DNA of 17,592 bases from an uncultured Corynebacterium sp. (GTDB lineage Bacteria; Actinomycetota; Actinomycetes; Mycobacteriales; Mycobacteriaceae): contig NZ_CABTZR010000047.1 in NCBI RefSeq assembly GCF_902489365.1, forward strand, positions 1-17,592, given 5' to 3'. The notes below the pieces were generated by a model. That model was given only the letters and a program-made list of their open reading frames with translations, ran no database searches and was not told the DNA's origin. Within the stretch, counting starts at the first letter, position 1. Every line of letters starts with the position of its first letter. Below are positions 14,100-17,592 of this stretch, piece after piece. Made by a program: the position numbers and the translations under genes.

Positions 14100-14563
14100 C
14101 TGTGAGAAGCGGATCGAATAGCGGAGTTCTCCGCTAGGAGGTGTAAAAATTCCTCTGGGTCTTTAACCGTCAAGCGAATGGGTCTTCCGATATTGCGGTG
14201 TAGGAGGATATTTGCAGAACCGGCATGGAATGAAATAGTGCCATCCAGGAAGTGAACCCCAAACGTTTGGGATTCGAGTATGGGGCCCGAGGGAAGGATC
14301 TCCGCCCCCTTCAGAGATTCCAAACGAACGTTGCTAACTGGAATGCCAAGAACTGAAATCCGAAGGATTTCATCATTCAGCAACACCCCGACATTAAAGA
14401 AAATTGCCAGAGACACTAAAAGACCGCATGCGATAAAGGCGGTTTGATCTCTTCTGGTCAAGAAGTAGACACACAATAAGAGTACTGCGAAGATAAGTAC
14501 GATCCGACTAAAATTATATCCAAATACTCTTGATCGATAACTTGAACCAGTCATGAATACCAC
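14096..14563 (-). CDS. Two-TM protein with PH-like tail; candidate immunity protein of the SDP-like operon
   Basis: A 155-residue membrane protein, the last gene of the SdpCAB-like operon. Two hydrophobic helices lie at about 20-36 and 42-62, followed by a soluble domain that looks like a bacterial PH-like beta-barrel (EILRISVLGIPVSNVRLESL, then a segment GVHFLDGTISFHAG and VKDPEEFLHLLAEN). The GTG start has GGAAGGAAG upstream, and the gene overlaps sdpB by 50 nt. It is unrelated in visible architecture to Bacillus subtilis SdpI, the known immunity protein of about six TM helices, but its position suits an immunity role. That role is inference only; an accessory function in toxin maturation is equally possible. 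Confidence 0.75.
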   Translation of the reverse strand: MVFMTGSSYRSRVFGYNFSRIVLIFAVLLLCVYFLTRRDQTAFIACGLLVSLAIFFNVGVLLNDEILRISVLGIPVSNVRLESLKGAEILPSGPILESQTFGVHFLDGTISFHAGSANILLHRNIGRPIRLTVKDPEEFLHLLAENSAIRSASHS

Positions 14564-15452
14564 TCAACTTCCTTCCAACTATCTTCATGGGTAGTAAGGC
14601 GAAAATCACCACTGTGAGCATCGTGAGGGAGAATGAGGTAATTCCCATGAATAAAGCAATTCCCCCGTGCAAAAACACAGCTGCCAAGATCGCCGTAGAT
14701 TTCCATTTGTCGGATGCGAAAGTAGCTGCAGCTATGTACAGCTCAACCGCAATAGTGCCCCAAGTGAGAAACGTAATAAAAGCGGGGCTCGCTAAAATCG
14801 GAGCAAAGAGGATTTGCCTGAGCCCAGTGAGCCCGAAGAATGGAGAAATAAGGTCATAATAGACTTCAGTCCCATTTGCCCAGTTGTCTACTCTAATTTT
14901 TGCGATTGCCGCATTTGCATAAACAAATGCCACCTGAACTTTAAACAGTAAAAATGAATAGAAAGCTAGAAGGTAGCCAAGCCGACGTGTCGGGAATTGC
15001 TTGATGATCCATCTTGCCAAACCGAGGGTCAAGCAGAAGATACTCGCGATCAAGCCAATCTGATCGCCTCCGTCTGGAGTGATTGCCGTATTGTGTAGAG
15101 AGTAGAAGATCCACGCTACTCCAATAGAGGATGCCCCCAATATAGATGCTAAGCACAGTATCAGGCCTATAACTCTTGCAGCTTCGGGATGATCGCTGAG
15201 GATGAAGAACAAGGAAAGCTTGTTTATCCCTTCGAACACTGGATTGGGCACTTCGCCTATAAACCGCGGGGGAACTAGTTTATCCCCGGGCGTAAAAAGG
15301 AGTGTGGCACCGGCGCAAGCCGCGAGACCCGACCGAAAAACTGAGAAACTAGGGCCAATTACATTCGGCAAAAATACTTTAGATTTAAGGCCTGCTCGCG
15401 CAGTGTACGTCAATTCTTGCGAATCTGACGGCGATGATATCTTCGTCAACAT
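14514..15452 (-). CDS. SdpB-like HTTM domain membrane protein
   Basis: A 312-residue polytopic membrane protein with the HTTM (vitamin K-dependent carboxylase-related) pattern used by SdpB. In Bacillus subtilis SdpB is needed, with SdpA, to convert the SdpC precursor to mature SDP toxin. Key landmarks are GGDQIG at 128-133, the long FKVQVAFVYANAAIAKI segment, WANGTEVYY at 191-199 and LHGGIALFMGITSFS at 261-275. The ATG start has AGGAG only two nt upstream (15455-15459). The gene begins 68 nt inside the sdpA-like gene and ends 50 nt inside the next, so all are probably translated from one mRNA. Base composition is lower in GC than the housekeeping genes of the window. Confidence 0.86.
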   Translation of the reverse strand: MLTKISSPSDSQELTYTARAGLKSKVFLPNVIGPSFSVFRSGLAACAGATLLFTPGDKLVPPRFIGEVPNPVFEGINKLSLFFILSDHPEAARVIGLILCLASILGASSIGVAWIFYSLHNTAITPDGGDQIGLIASIFCLTLGLARWIIKQFPTRRLGYLLAFYSFLLFKVQVAFVYANAAIAKIRVDNWANGTEVYYDLISPFFGLTGLRQILFAPILASPAFITFLTWGTIAVELYIAAATFASDKWKSTAILAAVFLHGGIALFMGITSFSLTMLTVVIFALLPMKIVGRKLSGIHDWFKLSIKSIWI

Positions 15453-15978
15453 AGCTCCTATACATGAAATCAGCGGGCTTAGTTTCTAAGAGTATTATTT
15501 CTCCGCACAAACTTGGGCTTCTCGTAGTGGAATGCACGCTAAACTTGTCGCCACCTTCTACCTTTGCTTTCTGCAAGCATCTTGTAGGGGTGGCTAGGTC
15601 GGCACATGAAGTCCACTGTTCATCGGAAAGTTGGCTCTGGAGAGATCCAACTTCCACGCCTTGAGCCCGTCCCTCTCGATTTAGTCCAAAGAAATTCACC
15701 CAGCGAGAAGTCGGTAGGTGCGAGAGTGGCAAACCATCCTTGCTCCAAGGAGTTACCAAGGGCTCTTGGGCGCTTCTAGTGAAGAAACCCCACCCTTGGG
15801 GGAAAACATGGCCTTGTATACTTTCCCATTTCGTCCCCTTCCAGGGAGGATCGAACGCCAATGTAGGTAGTGCTGTAAACGTCATTGTTAAAAAGAGCAC
15901 TGAAAACACGAAACTCAGGATGTAATGGGAACTCCTCCGCAGAGGCACTGCTGTCGATGATCTATTCCCTGAGATCAC
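15385..15978 (-). CDS. SdpA family antimicrobial peptide system protein
   Basis: A 197-residue protein with one N-terminal membrane segment (about 19-41) and a soluble domain. It carries the SdpA family signature FPQGWGFFT at 59-67, followed by SRWVNFFGLNREGRAQGVEVG (in part 91-111), C125/C134, and the C-terminal LCGEIILL at 157-164. In Bacillus subtilis SdpA is required with SdpB for maturation of SdpC. The start codon is GTG 15978, overlapping the TGA of the sdpC-like gene as GTGA, typical of tight translational coupling. The overlap with sdpB is unusually long (68 nt). Confidence 0.86.
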   Translation of the reverse strand: MISGNRSSTAVPLRRSSHYILSFVFSVLFLTMTFTALPTLAFDPPWKGTKWESIQGHVFPQGWGFFTRSAQEPLVTPWSKDGLPLSHLPTSRWVNFFGLNREGRAQGVEVGSLQSQLSDEQWTSCADLATPTRCLQKAKVEGGDKFSVHSTTRSPSLCGEIILLETKPADFMYRSYVDEDIIAVRFARIDVHCASRP

Positions 15979-16664
15979 GGGGCGTAAGTCTCCGAGATCG
16001 CTGTAACAACTCGCTGACGCTCCAGACTTGCCTGCTCCTCGGAAATGACAGCCCTGGACTCAGCGAGCTTAACCTTATGATGGACAAGCGCATACGTCTC
16101 AATATTTACGGCCGCACCGTAGTTGACCAAAACAGCGACGGCCCAGGCAAAAACGTATGCGCATTGTGGGGATGCGTTTGCGTCTGAATTGTTTAGGTCA
16201 TTTCCAAGGGACTGGGTAATGAGATCGCTTCCTCGTTCGAGCGCCCTTTCGATCCGATAAGGGTTTCCAGTCGCGATTTCATTGTTGAAGCCCTCTACAA
16301 AACCAGGCTCCATGGACTCAACCTGGGTCCTCACCTTTAGGTGAAGTTCATCATCCTCGCGGGATGCCTCCTTTTCTTTAGCTAATGAAGCGTAAATGGG
16401 ATCTTTTAGGTTCTTTGCGAGGATCTTAGCGTTGGGGCCATTGCCGAAAAATATTTCATCAAAAGCATGGTCCGTTTTTGAAGTATTGGACGATTCTTGT
16501 GCTTGGTTTCCCAAACCTCTGGACATTTCTCCAGTGTGCCGCGTTGTTACCCTCCCTTCGTCGTCTTCCTTATTCCATGCATCCTGGGCATTGGCTGTTG
16601 TCCCTGCGAAGACTGCGCTTGCAGTTACAAGGGCAAGACCGGTGAGACGTTTTCTGTTCTTCAC
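15975..16664 (-). CDS. SdpC family antimicrobial toxin precursor
   Basis: A 229-residue exported precursor resembling SdpC. The signal peptide (KNRKRL, hydrophobic core, ANA) is likely cleaved after residue 26. The pro-region carries the family motif IFFGNGPNAKILAKNL at 71-86 and the ME..FVEGFNNEIATGNP segment before a long hydrophobic region at about 168-195, which begins with C168 and contains AYVFAWAVAVLVNYGAAV. In Bacillus subtilis the equivalent region is the mature 42-residue SDP peptide, which collapses the proton motive force of sensitive cells. Here only one Cys exists in the whole protein, so the SDP-type intramolecular disulfide cannot form. A charged tail (about 198-229) follows. 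GTG start; ribosome binding site GAAGGAAG (16672-16679) 7 nt upstream. Confidence 0.82.
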   Translation of the reverse strand: MKNRKRLTGLALVTASAVFAGTTANAQDAWNKEDDEGRVTTRHTGEMSRGLGNQAQESSNTSKTDHAFDEIFFGNGPNAKILAKNLKDPIYASLAKEKEASREDDELHLKVRTQVESMEPGFVEGFNNEIATGNPYRIERALERGSDLITQSLGNDLNNSDANASPQCAYVFAWAVAVLVNYGAAVNIETYALVHHKVKLAESRAVISEEQASLERQRVVTAISETYAP

Positions 16665-16671
16665 TTAAAAT

Positions 16672-16679
16672 CTTCCTTC
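16672..16679 (-). promoter_or_regulatory. Ribosome binding site of the sdpC-like gene
   Basis: On the minus strand GAAGGAAG precedes GTG 16664 by 7 nt. It is the strongest site in this operon and confirms the GTG start. The -10 further upstream is unclear; TAGAGT and TAAGCT are possible but without a good -35. Confidence 0.6.
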
Positions 16680-16808
16680 ATGAATGCGGTGTGAGAAAGG
16701 GAGGTGTAGCCCCGAAAAGCTTAAGGTGACTCTACCGCAATTAGGTTTGCAAAAGGAATGATTATTCAGAAAGGTTCTCAATTCGGATTGCTGCCTTAAG
16801 GTCCTAAT

Positions 16809-17207
16809 GTGTGTATAGAGTACAAGGTGGCGGATGATTTCCCGTACCGCGAACAGCTTGATGCCGCCGTAGCTGAGTGGAACGATGCTCTCGACGGTAA
16901 GGCTTCTCTGAAGGAAGTAGCGCCGTCCGAGGCCGATGATGACACCATCGCCATCATCTACAAGCCGGAGCCGAACGGTTACGTCCAGGGTACGGCCTAC
17001 CCGGACCACGGGATGCTCTTCATCAAGGCGGCCACCGCTCAATACCCAGAGGCGCTTCAGGGAACCATCGCACACGAGCTCGGCCACATGATGGGGGCGG
17101 GCCACTCCTGCGCCCACGCCCTCATGGCCGGCGCAAACCAGAACCCCATTTCCTATCACGTAACTCCGCTGGACGCCGTGGCTGTCCTGCAGGGGCAGTT
17201 TGACTAA
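16809..17207 (+). pseudogene. Matrixin-like zinc metalloprotease, probably 5'-truncated
   Basis: A 132-residue frame holding a complete small metzincin catalytic domain: HELGHMMGAGH at 89-99 (HExxHxxGxxH, three zinc ligands and catalytic Glu) and a Met-turn region ALMAG with M106. The usual substrate is extracellular protein. Relatives of this kind are secreted, but this frame starts at GTG 16809 (MCIEYKVADDFPYRE) without signal peptide or pro-region, and an in-frame TAA at 16797-16799 blocks any extension. High-GC coding begins just where the AT-rich toxin operon ends. The likely explanation is loss of the 5' end by the insertion. C2 and C101 could pair in an exported form. It ends one base before the stop of the convergent PrsW-family gene. 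Confidence 0.68.
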
Positions 17208-17208
17208 T

Positions 17209-17592
17209 TCAGCGCAGGCTGGCTGAGCCGGGCGAGTGCGAGTAGGTATCGTCCGCCTTGGCTAGGCGGTGGGCGCGAAGCCCCAGGGTGATGACGATGG
17301 GGTAGAGGATGAGCGCGACCACGATGTACTGCGTCACCATCTGCCACGTTTCATCCCACATGTAGTTCCACGCAAAGTGGAGGCAGAAGGAAAGAAAAAG
17401 CGCGCCTACGCCCACTCCGAGGCGCCACCACCACGTTTTGTGGGCGGCGTAAATAGCCCAGCCGATGCCAAAGCCCGCGATGGCTGTCAGTGACATGTGC
17501 AGGCCTGGGCCCGCCCCAAGGGGGAGGCCCCCCAACTGCAGCAAGCCCAACCAACTCAACGCCGGGGGCCGGAAGGGGCCGGGGGGGGGGGG
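17209..17592 (-). CDS. PrsW family intramembrane metalloprotease, C-terminal part (partial)
   Basis: The 3' part of a membrane protein whose 5' end lies beyond the window. Hydrophobic segments and the last PrsW-type conserved blocks are visible: a His-containing segment HMSLTAIAGFGIGWAIY and the later SFCLHFAWNYMWDE (HxxWN pattern). PrsW-family proteins are zinc-dependent intramembrane proteases; E-E and other upstream active-site blocks are missing from view, so activity cannot be judged. The reading frame is open to the edge, but its first 30 or so codons are made of C/G runs and look unreliable. A TTG at 17559 could serve as start only if the gene were truncated. Confidence 0.72.
   Translation of the reverse strand, partial: PPPPGPFRPPALSWLGLLQLGGLPLGAGPGLHMSLTAIAGFGIGWAIYAAHKTWWWRLGVGVGALFLSFCLHFAWNYMWDETWQMVTQYIVVALILYPIVITLGLRAHRLAKADDTYSHSPGSASLR
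17581..17592. other. Terminal G run, probable contig end or artefact
   Basis: The window ends in twelve consecutive G after a GC-only stretch (GGAAGGGGCC). This is typical of low-quality read ends at a contig boundary and should not be translated with confidence. Confidence 0.55.

Noticed and set aside
16741..16759. DtxR-like box upstream of the toxin operon (TTAGGTTTGCAAAAGGAAT)
   Set aside because: One half matches TTAGGTTAG well but the other half does not; by hand 12 of 19 positions agree, too weak to claim iron control.

Overview
The window reads as chromosomal DNA of a high-GC actinobacterium, most likely Corynebacterium (inference). Reasons: two sites matching the corynebacterial McbR operator, many genes whose -10 element lies only 6-8 nt before the start codon (leaderless mRNAs, common in this group), a DUF222/HNH gene, and the general gene content. 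No rRNA, tRNA, CRISPR array or insertion sequence was recognised.

Layout. 1-180: divergent promoter region with two McbR-type operators between a minus-strand gene running off the left edge and a LOG-family gene. 181-2482: LOG-family nucleotide phosphoribohydrolase and a DUF885 peptidase-like gene. 2479-7129: tightly packed alternating genes (AbrB-type permease, TauE/SafE permease, HrpB helicase, hexapeptide acetyltransferase); neighbouring stops or starts share four-base palindromes. 7229-8463: two-gene operon of an NADPH-dependent FMN reductase and a short-chain dehydrogenase. 8544-10485: LysE-type exporter followed by a coupled S4 / two-domain VOC / alkyltransferase-like operon; the last protein has Trp in place of the catalytic Cys. 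10565-11842: DUF222/HNH endonuclease, then about 330 bp of non-coding DNA with three GTTCGAAC palindromes. 12175-13376: two small secreted proteins, the first resembling a serine beta-lactamase/PBP fold. 13366-13866: membrane protein fused in frame to a C-terminal XRE domain.

The most interesting part is 14096-16664, a visibly AT-richer minus-strand operon of four overlapping genes. In order of transcription they encode an SdpC-like secreted toxin precursor, an SdpA-like protein, an SdpB-like HTTM membrane protein, and a 155-residue two-TM protein with a PH-like tail that is the positional candidate for immunity. This is the architecture of the Bacillus subtilis SDP cannibalism toxin system, with a different candidate immunity protein and a precursor that has one Cys only. 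The operon appears to be an insertion: on its right is a metzincin gene with the catalytic domain intact but no signal peptide (probably 5'-truncated), and on its left is the C-terminal end of an unidentified plus-strand frame. The window ends in a partial PrsW-family gene that dissolves into a 12-base G run, probably a contig end or sequencing artefact.
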